From Halomonas halocynthiae DSM 14573 (GTDB lineage: Bacteria > Pseudomonadota > Gammaproteobacteria > Pseudomonadales > Halomonadaceae), in contig NZ_KE384439.1 of assembly GCF_000425725.1 (NCBI RefSeq), positions 529,309 through 593,308 on the forward strand: a stretch of 64,000 nt of DNA, read 5' to 3'. The notes below the pieces were generated by a model that saw only the letters and a list, made by a program, of their open reading frames with translations, was not told where the DNA came from and made no database searches. Made by a program: the position numbers and the translations under genes. Shown one piece after another: positions 18,535-26,328 of the stretch (the stretch's first letter is position 1; each line of letters starts with the position of its first letter).

Positions 18535-19434
18535 ATGAATCAGCGTTCTGATACCGAAGCCAGTAAAGGCGTGGCCTTTGGTCTCGGTGCTTATATGATG
18601 TGGGGGTGCTTCCCGCTGTTTTTTGCGCTTTTTGATGGCGTCCCCGCCTACGAAGTTCTGATTCACCGAGTTATTTGGTCATGTGCCTTCCTAGTGCTAC
18701 TGGTTAGCTTGCTCAAGCGCTGGTCGCCCGTTCGCAAAGCGCTATCCCAGCCACAGCGGTTAGGCCGAGTGCTAGCCTGCGCAATACTTATCGCTGTCAA
18801 CTGGGGGCTCTATATCTACGCCATAGAAACTCACCATGTCCTTCAGGCGAGCCTTGGGTATTTTCTCACACCGCTGGTTAACGTCGGCCTTGGCATGCTG
18901 GTGCTACGTGAGCGCATGGCATCGTTGCAGCTCATCGCGCTAGCACTAGCGGGTGTCGCGATTATGCTGCAGCTGATCATGTTAGGCGAGTTGCCTTGGA
19001 TCAGCCTCACCCTAGCAGCCTCCTTCGGTACCTACGGGTTATTGCGCAAGCAGGTAGCACTAGATGGCCTGTCAGGTTTGCTAGTTGAAACCCTGCTTCT
19101 GCTGCCACTTGGGCTTTTGGCGTTAGGCGGCCTAAGTGTCACTGGGCTCTCGCACTTTCTTGAAACACAAACACAGTCATTACTGTTGATTGCCAGCGGC
19201 GTAATTACCGCCCTACCATTATTGGCTTTCGCTGGAGCTGCCCGCCGTCTGAAACTGTCAACACTAGGATTTCTCATGTATATCAATCCTACAATGCAGT
19301 TTCTCATTGCCTTATTAATCTTCAATGAACCGCTAAGTCGCGTGCAATTAGCGACCTTTGTACTGATTTGGGTCGGCTTAGCCATGTACTCCTGGTCAGC
19401 TTGGCAACAAGCCACACGGCGAGCAAGCGCATGA
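18535..19434 (+). CDS. rarD: RarD family EamA/DMT transporter
   Basis: This 299-residue inner-membrane protein has about ten transmembrane helices in two EamA repeats. The RarD-specific start GVAFGLGAYMMWGCFPLFFAL and IHRVIWS are visible, as in E. coli RarD (chloramphenicol-sensitivity protein). I chose ATG 18535 because AAGGA precedes it suitably and the mature sequence aligns from there; upstream in-frame starts add unconserved residues. The transported substrate is unknown. The next gene overlaps its stop codon (ATGA), indicating a two-gene unit. Confidence 0.9.
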   Translation: MNQRSDTEASKGVAFGLGAYMMWGCFPLFFALFDGVPAYEVLIHRVIWSCAFLVLLVSLLKRWSPVRKALSQPQRLGRVLACAILIAVNWGLYIYAIETHHVLQASLGYFLTPLVNVGLGMLVLRERMASLQLIALALAGVAIMLQLIMLGELPWISLTLAASFGTYGLLRKQVALDGLSGLLVETLLLLPLGLLALGGLSVTGLSHFLETQTQSLLLIASGVITALPLLAFAGAARRLKLSTLGFLMYINPTMQFLIALLIFNEPLSRVQLATFVLIWVGLAMYSWSAWQQATRRASA

Positions 19435-20621
19435 GGTCATCCCAAGCGCCTCTCGCTCTGGTTGGTGCAGGTCATGCACATCTTCATTTGTTAGCGAATC
19501 GTCATCGCCTTCCAGTGCAACACGTCATTCTCATCGAGCCAAGAGGCTTCTGGTATTCCGGCATGGCGAGTGGGGTATTGGGTGAGCAATATTCCCCAGC
19601 TGATGACCGGCTTGAGCCCGCCAATATCGTAAAGCAGGCAAATCAGCACGGTAAGGTCAGCCTAATACGCGCTCGTTTAGTCGGACTAAATAGGCCCCAG
19701 CGTAAGATCCTTTTAGATAACGGGGCTTCTTTTAGTGTGTCAGCCGTGTCGCTAAACCTGGGTTCTCGTACGGCTCTCAAGGAAGTTGATTGCCATTCCC
19801 CCCAAAACATAGATAACGGTATAAAAAACAAGCGACCCCACGCGCCTTTACCATGGCTATGGCCGGTGAAGCCAATTAGCGCGCTCGTTAAGCTTCGCCA
19901 GCAGCTCACGTCTGAGTTTTACCAAGGCATTAATCCTAGACTTGTGGTCATTGGTGCTGGCGCTAGCGGCATAGAAATTGCCTGTAACCTACGCGCCTTA
20001 GCCAACCATCATGGCAGCGATGCTAGTGTCACGGTGGTCAGCCGCAGTGCTGACCCACTGCCTGGTGCCCCACCCAACGCTAGCCGCTGGTTAATTCATT
20101 ACTTCAAGAAAATGGGCATTGCGTTACGGGGGGCACGGGATTTCCTGCAGTGCGTTAACGGCGGCGTATTGCTCAGCAGCACCACGACCGTAATAGAACA
20201 CGAATATATTGATGCTGACCACGTCGTAATAGCTAGCGGCCTTGCGCCGCCAGACGTGATGACAAACCTGGGATTACCCACTGTCGAAGGCCGTGGGCTA
20301 GCCGTCACAGACACATTACAAAGCACTGCAGCTGACTGGGTCTTTGCCGCTGGTGACTGCGCCGCGATGATCAATCACTCGCTACCACGCTTAGGGGTCT
20401 ATGGTGTTCGCCAGGCACCGATACTGCGCGACAACCTGTCTGCCTGGTATACCCACAAACCATTGAGCCGCTACCACCCCCAACCTCATGCCTTGACTAT
20501 TCTCAATTTAGGCAATGGCACAGGCCTGGCGATACGGGGGCGTGCGTGGTTTGCTGGGCGCTTGGCCATGAAGGCCAAGCGGTGGCTAGACAAGCGTTTT
20601 CTCGATCAATTCACACCGTAA
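19431..20621 (+). CDS. FAD/NAD(P)-dependent oxidoreductase, SelD-N-terminal-domain-like
   Basis: This 396-residue flavoprotein has a FAD-binding start LALVGAGHAHLHLL, a second nucleotide fold VVIGAGASGIEIACNLR near residue 185 and the closing FAD motif VFAAGDCAAM near residue 310. The GHAH variant and FWYSGMASGVL resemble the oxidoreductase domain found fused to, or encoded beside, selenophosphate synthase in some bacteria, as well as NDH-2-like proteins. No selD is present here. Translation is coupled to rarD by an ATGA overlap. Substrate and acceptor are unknown; a membrane-associated quinone or disulfide reduction is possible but not shown. Confidence 0.78.
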   Translation: MRSSQAPLALVGAGHAHLHLLANRHRLPVQHVILIEPRGFWYSGMASGVLGEQYSPADDRLEPANIVKQANQHGKVSLIRARLVGLNRPQRKILLDNGASFSVSAVSLNLGSRTALKEVDCHSPQNIDNGIKNKRPHAPLPWLWPVKPISALVKLRQQLTSEFYQGINPRLVVIGAGASGIEIACNLRALANHHGSDASVTVVSRSADPLPGAPPNASRWLIHYFKKMGIALRGARDFLQCVNGGVLLSSTTTVIEHEYIDADHVVIASGLAPPDVMTNLGLPTVEGRGLAVTDTLQSTAADWVFAAGDCAAMINHSLPRLGVYGVRQAPILRDNLSAWYTHKPLSRYHPQPHALTILNLGNGTGLAIRGRAWFAGRLAMKAKRWLDKRFLDQFTP

Positions 20622-20636
20622 GACCAGCAGGAATGA

Positions 20637-21911
20637 TCAATCAGCCGACGCGTCCAGTGCTTGGTCAATGTCTGCAATCAGGTCATCAATGTGTTCAATA
20701 CCAATCGACAATCGCACCATATCTGCGGTCACACCGGCTGACGCCAGCTCTTCATCATTAAGCTGTCGGTGAGTGGTCGACGCAGGAATCGATGAACAGC
20801 TTTTTGCATCACCGATATTAACCAAGCGCAGAATCAGCGCTAGCGCATCGTAGAAGCGCGCCCCTGCCTCACGGCCGCCTTCGATACCAAAGCTCAGGAT
20901 GCCCGATGCCTGACCGTTCATGTAGCGCTGAACCAGCGCATGATCAGGGTGGCTCTCAAGCCCTGCGTATTGTACCCAAGTAACACGGGGGTGTTGCTCA
21001 AGGTAGTGCGCCACCGCTAATGCATTAGATGATACGCGCTCAATACGCAGCGCCAGCGTTTCAAGCCCTTGTAACAGGTTCCAAGCCGCCTGAGCCGACA
21101 GTGCTGCCCCCATATTGCGCAGCGGAACAACACGCGCTCGACCAATGAATGCCGCCGCACCTAAATCGCGGGTGTAGCAAACGCCATGGTAAGACGGGTC
21201 GGGCTGATTAAGCAGCGGAAAACGTTCTGCATTCTCAGCCCAGGGAAACTTGCCACTATCCACAATAACGCCGCCGATAGTCGTACCATGCCCGCCGATA
21301 TACTTAGTGGCCGAGTGAATAACAATATCAGCGCCCTGCTCAAACGGCCGGCACAAAAACGGCGTTGCTACCGTATTATCAACCAGCAGCGGCACACCAT
21401 GGCGGTGGGCGATCTCGGCCAGTTTAGCCAAATCCACTACGCCCCCAGATGGGTTACCGATACTCTCGCAGAAGACTCCCCGAGTCCGCTCATCAATCAG
21501 CGCTTCAATGGCGTCAAAATCATGGCGGTCCGCAAAACGTACCTCAATGCCCTGGCGCGGTAACGTATGAGCAAACAGGTTATAGGTACCGCCATAAAGC
21601 TCACTGATTGAGATGATGTTATCCCCCACCTCAGCAATCGTCTGAATGGCATATGTGATGGCTGACATGCCAGACGCCACAGCCAAACCAGCAATCCCGC
21701 CTTCAAGCGCGGCGACACGCTGTTCCAGCACAGCGCATGTCGGGTTCATGATCCGTGAGTAGATATTGCCTTCTACTTTAAGGTCAAACAGGTCCGCCGC
21801 ATGCTGGGCGCTATCAAAGGAAAAAGACGTCGTTTGATGAATCGGCACCGCAACAGCGTGCTGGCTATCTGGCGCATAACCGTGGTGCAAGGCAAGTGTT
21901 TCACGTTTCAT
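20637..21911 (-). CDS. metY: O-acetylhomoserine aminocarboxypropyltransferase (MetY type)
   Basis: This 424-residue PLP enzyme of the Cys/Met metabolism family carries VPIHQTTSFSF, YSRIMNPT, the PLP-lysine motif SATKYIGGHGTTIGG near residue 205 and the C-terminal PASTTHRQL. The length and the insertion around NAERFPLLNQPDPSYHG fit O-acetylhomoserine sulfhydrylases rather than MetB/MetC. It would make homocysteine from O-acetylhomoserine and sulfide. The usual His before PAST is Ile here (CSSIPAST), a small deviation. It is monocistronic and convergent with the flavoprotein gene. Confidence 0.92.
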   Translation of the reverse strand: MKRETLALHHGYAPDSQHAVAVPIHQTTSFSFDSAQHAADLFDLKVEGNIYSRIMNPTCAVLEQRVAALEGGIAGLAVASGMSAITYAIQTIAEVGDNIISISELYGGTYNLFAHTLPRQGIEVRFADRHDFDAIEALIDERTRGVFCESIGNPSGGVVDLAKLAEIAHRHGVPLLVDNTVATPFLCRPFEQGADIVIHSATKYIGGHGTTIGGVIVDSGKFPWAENAERFPLLNQPDPSYHGVCYTRDLGAAAFIGRARVVPLRNMGAALSAQAAWNLLQGLETLALRIERVSSNALAVAHYLEQHPRVTWVQYAGLESHPDHALVQRYMNGQASGILSFGIEGGREAGARFYDALALILRLVNIGDAKSCSSIPASTTHRQLNDEELASAGVTADMVRLSIGIEHIDDLIADIDQALDASAD

Positions 21912-22102
21912 TGAGGTGTCCTGTCAGTCAGCATGAAGAGTTAACGAGGGTTGGCACCTTCCTCATGCACAGAGCTCTGCACACAAAGGGGCAGCCTGCT
22001 ATACCGAGGCAACGATGCCTTACCGTGAACCTAACGTCTTGGTGTAATTCACTATACTTGGCCGCTGCACAAAAACCACCCTTGATTGACGTGTTGGCAC
22101 AG

Positions 22103-22144
22103 TTGCAACAAAACTTACCAATGGTATAGTTACCAATAGTAAGT
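22103..22144 (+). promoter_or_regulatory. promoter and imperfect palindromic operator upstream of the AhpD-like gene
   Basis: TTGCAA (22103-22108) and TATAGT (22125-22130), 16 bp apart, form a likely promoter. Overlapping it is an imperfect palindrome: ACTTACCAATGGTA (22113-22126) and TACCAATAGTAAGT (22131-22144) match in 12 of 14 positions around TAGT. This is a natural site for the TetR repressor encoded two genes downstream. It lies about 95 bp upstream of the start codon. Confidence 0.6.
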
Positions 22145-22237
22145 TATGCCGAGTTTCCCTGAACTCGCGTTAATCTAACTTGCAAACACCGTGCTAGACG
22201 CTACCTACCACGATATATTTACGCTATGAGGTATACG

Positions 22238-22777
22238 ATGAACCCCGTCAATCTTGATACAGCTGATGAGCTTGCCACCCCTATTCTGAAAGGATTTCAG
22301 GAAAGCTACGGCATGATTCCTAACTTCTACACCGCGCTGGGTATCGATGGAGCAAGCCTGACAGGCTATTTGGCATTCGAAGAAGCCATCGAAAACAATG
22401 GCGTGCTAAGTGGGCGCCAGCGAGAGCTAATTGCTTTGGCTGTAGCCAACCGCAATGGATGTCACTACTGTGTTAGCGGACATACCTTTTCAGCCCGAAA
22501 ACTCGGTTTAAGCAAAGAGGAATGCCGTGCTGCCCAGAGTGGTGAGGCCAGCGCCCCCTTAGAGCAAGCCATGCTCGACCTAGCGCTCAAGGTAATGGAA
22601 CATAACGGAGCTTGCCCTGTTGAGTACAAGGATCGCTGCAAAGAACTGGGCATGAATGATGCTCAGATCATGCAAGTGGTTGCCTGGGCAGGCATTAATA
22701 ACTTCAGCAACTGGGTCAACAACTTGGTGCAACCCAAGATCGACTTCCCGAAAGTCGAGTTGGTTCCCACTGCCTAA
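22238..22777 (+). CDS. carboxymuconolactone decarboxylase/AhpD-like peroxidase-related protein
   Basis: This 179-residue protein contains the AhpD-type active site NGCHYCVSGHTFSARKLGLS near residue 80 (CxxC followed by His). Related proteins act as alkylhydroperoxidase partners or general thiol oxidoreductases. I use ATG 22238, since GAGG lies six bases upstream; the ATG at 22226 lacks a site. It stands 15 bp before a TetR gene and behind a palindromic operator, which suggests a small stress-responsive operon controlled by that repressor. The actual peroxide or electrophile is unknown. Confidence 0.84.
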   Translation: MNPVNLDTADELATPILKGFQESYGMIPNFYTALGIDGASLTGYLAFEEAIENNGVLSGRQRELIALAVANRNGCHYCVSGHTFSARKLGLSKEECRAAQSGEASAPLEQAMLDLALKVMEHNGACPVEYKDRCKELGMNDAQIMQVVAWAGINNFSNWVNNLVQPKIDFPKVELVPTA

Positions 22778-22792
22778 TTAAGTGAAGCAACG

Positions 22793-23374
22793 ATGCGTAA
22801 GAGACTTTCCAAAGACGAGCGACGCCAACAACTGCTGGACCTTTCTCTGGTCATTCTCGAGCGCGAGGGTGCAGATGCCCTCACCCTGGCCACGCTCGCT
22901 CAAGAAGCGGGCGTGACTAAACCCGTCGCGTATGATCACTTTCAGAGCCGCACCAACCTGCTCTACCAGCTATATGCGCGATTCGACCAGCGACTCATCG
23001 ACGTCACTCGGCAACGAATTACCCCTCAGGCTTGCTCATTGCATGAGCGAGTACATCATGTGGTGACCGCTTACTTTGACTGCGTTAAATACTGTGGCCC
23101 TCAATATGAAGCGATCGTGTCCGCGTTAATGGCTTACCCCGAGCACAAAGACATTCGCACCAACGTACGCAACTCATTCGTGGAGGTCTATCAGGCGCTT
23201 TTCTGGGACTGTGATAACGATGGATACCTAACCTACCGTCTCGTGGCCGTTTTCGGTGCAATCGAAGAAATAGCCAAGGCAACCATGGAAGATCAGATCC
23301 CCTACGACCAAGCCATTGAAACACTAGAAAGCATAATTGTTTCAACACTTCAGCTGGGTAAAAAAAGCGCTTAA
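22793..23374 (+). CDS. TetR/AcrR family transcriptional regulator
   Basis: This 193-residue regulator has a TetR helix-turn-helix (ALTLATLAQEAGVTKPVAYDHFQSRTNLLYQLY, residues about 29-61) and an unassigned C-terminal ligand domain with two Cys (VKYCGPQY, FWDCDND). It begins 15 bp after the AhpD-like gene and is probably cotranscribed, so it would repress its own operon through the palindrome at 22113-22144. A thiol- or electrophile-responsive switch through the cysteines is speculative. Confidence 0.87.
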   Translation: MRKRLSKDERRQQLLDLSLVILEREGADALTLATLAQEAGVTKPVAYDHFQSRTNLLYQLYARFDQRLIDVTRQRITPQACSLHERVHHVVTAYFDCVKYCGPQYEAIVSALMAYPEHKDIRTNVRNSFVEVYQALFWDCDNDGYLTYRLVAVFGAIEEIAKATMEDQIPYDQAIETLESIIVSTLQLGKKSA

Positions 23375-23455
23375 GTCATATCGAAGTCATATCGAGTTGA
23401 TAACAAGAACACACTCGCTGATATTGGAGGCATACTCCTCATTACGAAGCAAACG

Positions 23456-25168
23456 ATGCTTAAGCGATATTTACCTGCCCTACTGTGGCTGCCTCACTAC
23501 AACCGCCGCCTACTAAGCAGCGACTTAATGGCCGGTGTGATTGTCACCCTGATGGTCATCCCCCAGTCCATGGCGTATGCAATGCTGGCGGGTTTGCCAG
23601 CGGTGGTTGGCTTATATGCCAGCCTACTACCCGCCATCCTCTATGCTTTGCTTGGCACCAGCCGTACTCTGGCTGTTGGCCCAGTCGCCATTATCGGCTT
23701 AATGACCGGTGCGGCTCTCTCCCGAGTGGCAGAGCCTGGTACCCAGGAGTACTTACAAGCAGCCTGGCACTTATCGCTATTGTCAGGTGCCATGCTAGCC
23801 ATCATGGGTGCACTAAAAATGGGGTTTTTTGCCAATTTTCTGAGCCACCCTGTTATTGGTGGGTTTCTATCGGCTTCGGGCTTGTTAATTGCCATCAGCC
23901 AGCTCTCTCATCTGATTGGTGTTGATGCCAGTGGATACACTGCCCTATCACTGTTAAATAGCCTTGTTCACCACCTCAGTGATATCAACCTGCCCACAAT
24001 GGCGCTAGGCGTGGGCACTCTGATGTGGTTGTTTGCCGTGCGACGCTGGGGGCGACGCACCTTAATTCGCCTAGGACTAACCAGAGGGTTAGTCACCCTA
24101 ACACAACGCGCAGGCCCATTATTCGCCGTCATTCTGAGCACCGTAATCAGCGCTGTGTTCAAACTACATGAGCATGGCGTCGCCGTTGTTGGCACCATTC
24201 CCGCGGGATTACCTCCGCTCACGTTACCTCTGCCTAACGCGACGCTCTGGCAGGCACTGTGGATGCCTGCGCTATTGATTAGCGTGGTGGGTTTTGTTGA
24301 ATCTATTTCCATGGCTCAATTAATGGCGGCACGCCGTCGCGAGCGTATTGTGCCGAACCAAGAATTAATCGGGCTTGGTGGCGCTAATCTTGCAGCAGCT
24401 TTTAGCGCAGGCATGCCCGTTTCTGGCGGCTTATCACGCACAGTAATTAATGCCGGTGCTGGCTCACGTACCCCAATGGCCGGTGCCTTTGCCGCCGTGG
24501 GTATTGGCGTGATCACCTTATGGCTGACACCTTGGCTTTTTCACCTGCCCGTAGCAACATTGGCAGCCACTATCATCATGTCCGTGCTCACCCTAGTCGA
24601 TATTCCCTTGATGCGCCGCACGTTGCGCTACTCGCGCAGCGATTTCTCGGCCATGGCCGTGACGATGTTCATGACACTGACTGACGGCGTAGAAAGCGGC
24701 CTATTGCTTGGTGTGGCGTTATCAATCGGCCTGTTTCTTTATCGCACCAGCCGCCCCCATAGCGCATTGGTAGGACGCATTCCAGGCACAGAGCACTTTC
24801 GCAATTCCGCCCGCCACGAAACACAGACAGCCGACCACTTAGCACTGCTGCGTATTGACGAAAGCCTATACTTTGCTAACGCGCGTTACCTGGAAGACAC
24901 CATTCAAGCCCTGGTTGCCAAGCGCCGAGGTATTGAGCATGTGGTGTTGATCTGCTCAGCCGTCAACTTAATTGACGCATCGGCCTTAGAAAGCCTAGAC
25001 AGCATCAACCGTCGTCTATCAGAAGCGCGCGTTACACTTCATCTGGCCGAAGTGAAAGGACCTGTAATGGACCGGCTGAAAAAAAGCGACTTCCTCGGCT
25101 CGCTAAGTGGCCGAGTCTTTCTGAGCACCTACTCAGCATGGAAAACACTGAAACAGAAAGCAAAATAG
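23456..25168 (+). CDS. SulP family anion transporter with STAS domain
   Basis: This 570-residue SLC26/SulP permease starts with LPALLWLPHYNRRLLSSDLMAG and the signature VIPQSMAYAMLAGLPAVVGLYASLLPAILYALLGTS. It has about 12-14 transmembrane helices, and a cytoplasmic STAS domain occupies the last 120 residues or so (LLRIDESLYFANARYLED, VNLIDASALESL). Members carry sulfate, bicarbonate, nitrate or dicarboxylates, and the substrate cannot be read here. It follows the TetR gene by 81 bp, possibly in the same unit. Sulfate would fit the nearby sulfhydrylase gene metY, but that is only context. Confidence 0.9.
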   Translation: MLKRYLPALLWLPHYNRRLLSSDLMAGVIVTLMVIPQSMAYAMLAGLPAVVGLYASLLPAILYALLGTSRTLAVGPVAIIGLMTGAALSRVAEPGTQEYLQAAWHLSLLSGAMLAIMGALKMGFFANFLSHPVIGGFLSASGLLIAISQLSHLIGVDASGYTALSLLNSLVHHLSDINLPTMALGVGTLMWLFAVRRWGRRTLIRLGLTRGLVTLTQRAGPLFAVILSTVISAVFKLHEHGVAVVGTIPAGLPPLTLPLPNATLWQALWMPALLISVVGFVESISMAQLMAARRRERIVPNQELIGLGGANLAAAFSAGMPVSGGLSRTVINAGAGSRTPMAGAFAAVGIGVITLWLTPWLFHLPVATLAATIIMSVLTLVDIPLMRRTLRYSRSDFSAMAVTMFMTLTDGVESGLLLGVALSIGLFLYRTSRPHSALVGRIPGTEHFRNSARHETQTADHLALLRIDESLYFANARYLEDTIQALVAKRRGIEHVVLICSAVNLIDASALESLDSINRRLSEARVTLHLAEVKGPVMDRLKKSDFLGSLSGRVFLSTYSAWKTLKQKAK

Positions 25169-25329
25169 TCGACAAATCAGAGAGGCGAAGGCATTCTCAT
25201 TAAAGACAGACTTGCTGACAGGGTGATTGACACTCACGGTCGTCAGCACGTTTAGCCGGCCAACAGCCGGATACCACACACCTGATGTCAACTATTTGAT
25301 CTCAAACACCTGGAATATTGCGTCGGCTC

Positions 25330-26016
25330 ATGGAAATAGCACCGAAACAGAACCTCGCAATCAGCGCCTACAGCCAGCTTAAGCACGACATCATACGTAG
25401 TGTTTTTGCACCTGGTGAAAAACTGCTGATGAGCAAGCTCAAGGAGCGCTACGATCTGGGCGTTGGCCCACTTCGCGAAGCCTTGTCACACTTAGTTGCT
25501 GAACGGCTAGTGGTCGCCATCAGCCAGCGCGGATATCGCGTGGCGCCCATGTCACGTCAGGAGTTACATGACCTGTACGATGCGCGTACTCAGCTGGAAG
25601 GCTTAATTCTAGAGCTGGCTATTGAGCGCGGCGATGATCGTTGGGAAGCCAATATTCTGGCAACCGCACACACATTGGCCAAAGTCGTTGAAATCAACTC
25701 TACCGAGCAAGTACTGGACGTCTGGGACGCTCGGCACAGCGATTTTCATACCGCTATTGCCGCTGGCTGCAAGTCGCCGCACTTAATGCAGGCGCGCGCC
25801 CAGCTGTTCGACCAGGTCGAGCGCTATCGCCACCTATGGCTGAGAGAAACCGTTCTCTCTGAAAAAGCCCTGGCTCGCAAACGCAATGAACATGCCGAGC
25901 TGGTCGATATCATTCTCAAACGAGACGCGATCAAAGCACGCGATATGATGCGGGCGCACTTGATGACGCCAGTGCCCATCATTATTGAAGTGATGGAGCG
26001 ACAAGGTCTCGCCTGA
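25330..26016 (+). CDS. GntR/FadR-subfamily regulator, GlaR(CsiR)-like
   Basis: This 228-residue regulator has an N-terminal winged helix (LKHDIIRSVFAPGEKLLMSKLKERYDLGVGPLREALSHLVAERLV) and a C-terminal FCD domain with metal-ligand candidates DARHSDFHTAIAAGC and a late NEHAELV. It resembles E. coli GlaR/CsiR along its whole length (YDLGVGPLREALS, RHLWLRETVLS, HLMTPVPII). GlaR represses glutarate and GABA degradation genes; none are in this window, so its target here is unknown. ATG 25330 is preferred over an upstream TTG. It lies 161 bp from sulP. Confidence 0.85.
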   Translation: MEIAPKQNLAISAYSQLKHDIIRSVFAPGEKLLMSKLKERYDLGVGPLREALSHLVAERLVVAISQRGYRVAPMSRQELHDLYDARTQLEGLILELAIERGDDRWEANILATAHTLAKVVEINSTEQVLDVWDARHSDFHTAIAAGCKSPHLMQARAQLFDQVERYRHLWLRETVLSEKALARKRNEHAELVDIILKRDAIKARDMMRAHLMTPVPIIIEVMERQGLA

Positions 26017-26090
26017 CACCTTTGTCGTCATCACCCTGTCACGTTATGCCATCATGCTAAGCGTGACACTACTCAAAGGAGATAGCATTC

Positions 26091-26300
26091 ATGCCTAAGC
26101 TCACACGTCTTTCTCGGAGTCAGGAAATGCGTCTTGAACGCTTGATCGCTCACACAGGGCTGGAACGCAGTGTGCTGATTGAGCAACTGGTTGCCAATGG
26201 CCTCAGCCAGCTGGAAACCGAACACTTTGGCGATGACATGATGTTATCGGGCGGCCGCACTATCGACCAGCTGCTGCGTGAAAGCGGCCTCGGGGCTTAA
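26091..26300 (+). CDS. small ribbon-helix-helix-like protein
   Basis: This 69-residue protein has a strong AAGGAG ribosome site. Its first half, LTRLSRSQEMRLERLIAHTGLERSVLIEQLVANGL, has the alternating polar strand plus two-helix pattern of CopG/Arc-type DNA-binding proteins. The C-terminus (RTIDQLLRESGLGA) is not recognised. It lies 75 bp behind the GlaR-like gene and converges with the kinase gene. It may be a small regulator or an antitoxin without visible toxin. The function is not established. Confidence 0.65.
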   Translation: MPKLTRLSRSQEMRLERLIAHTGLERSVLIEQLVANGLSQLETEHFGDDMMLSGGRTIDQLLRESGLGA

Positions 26301-26328
26301 TACACGCTGGCGAAACGTCACGCACGGC

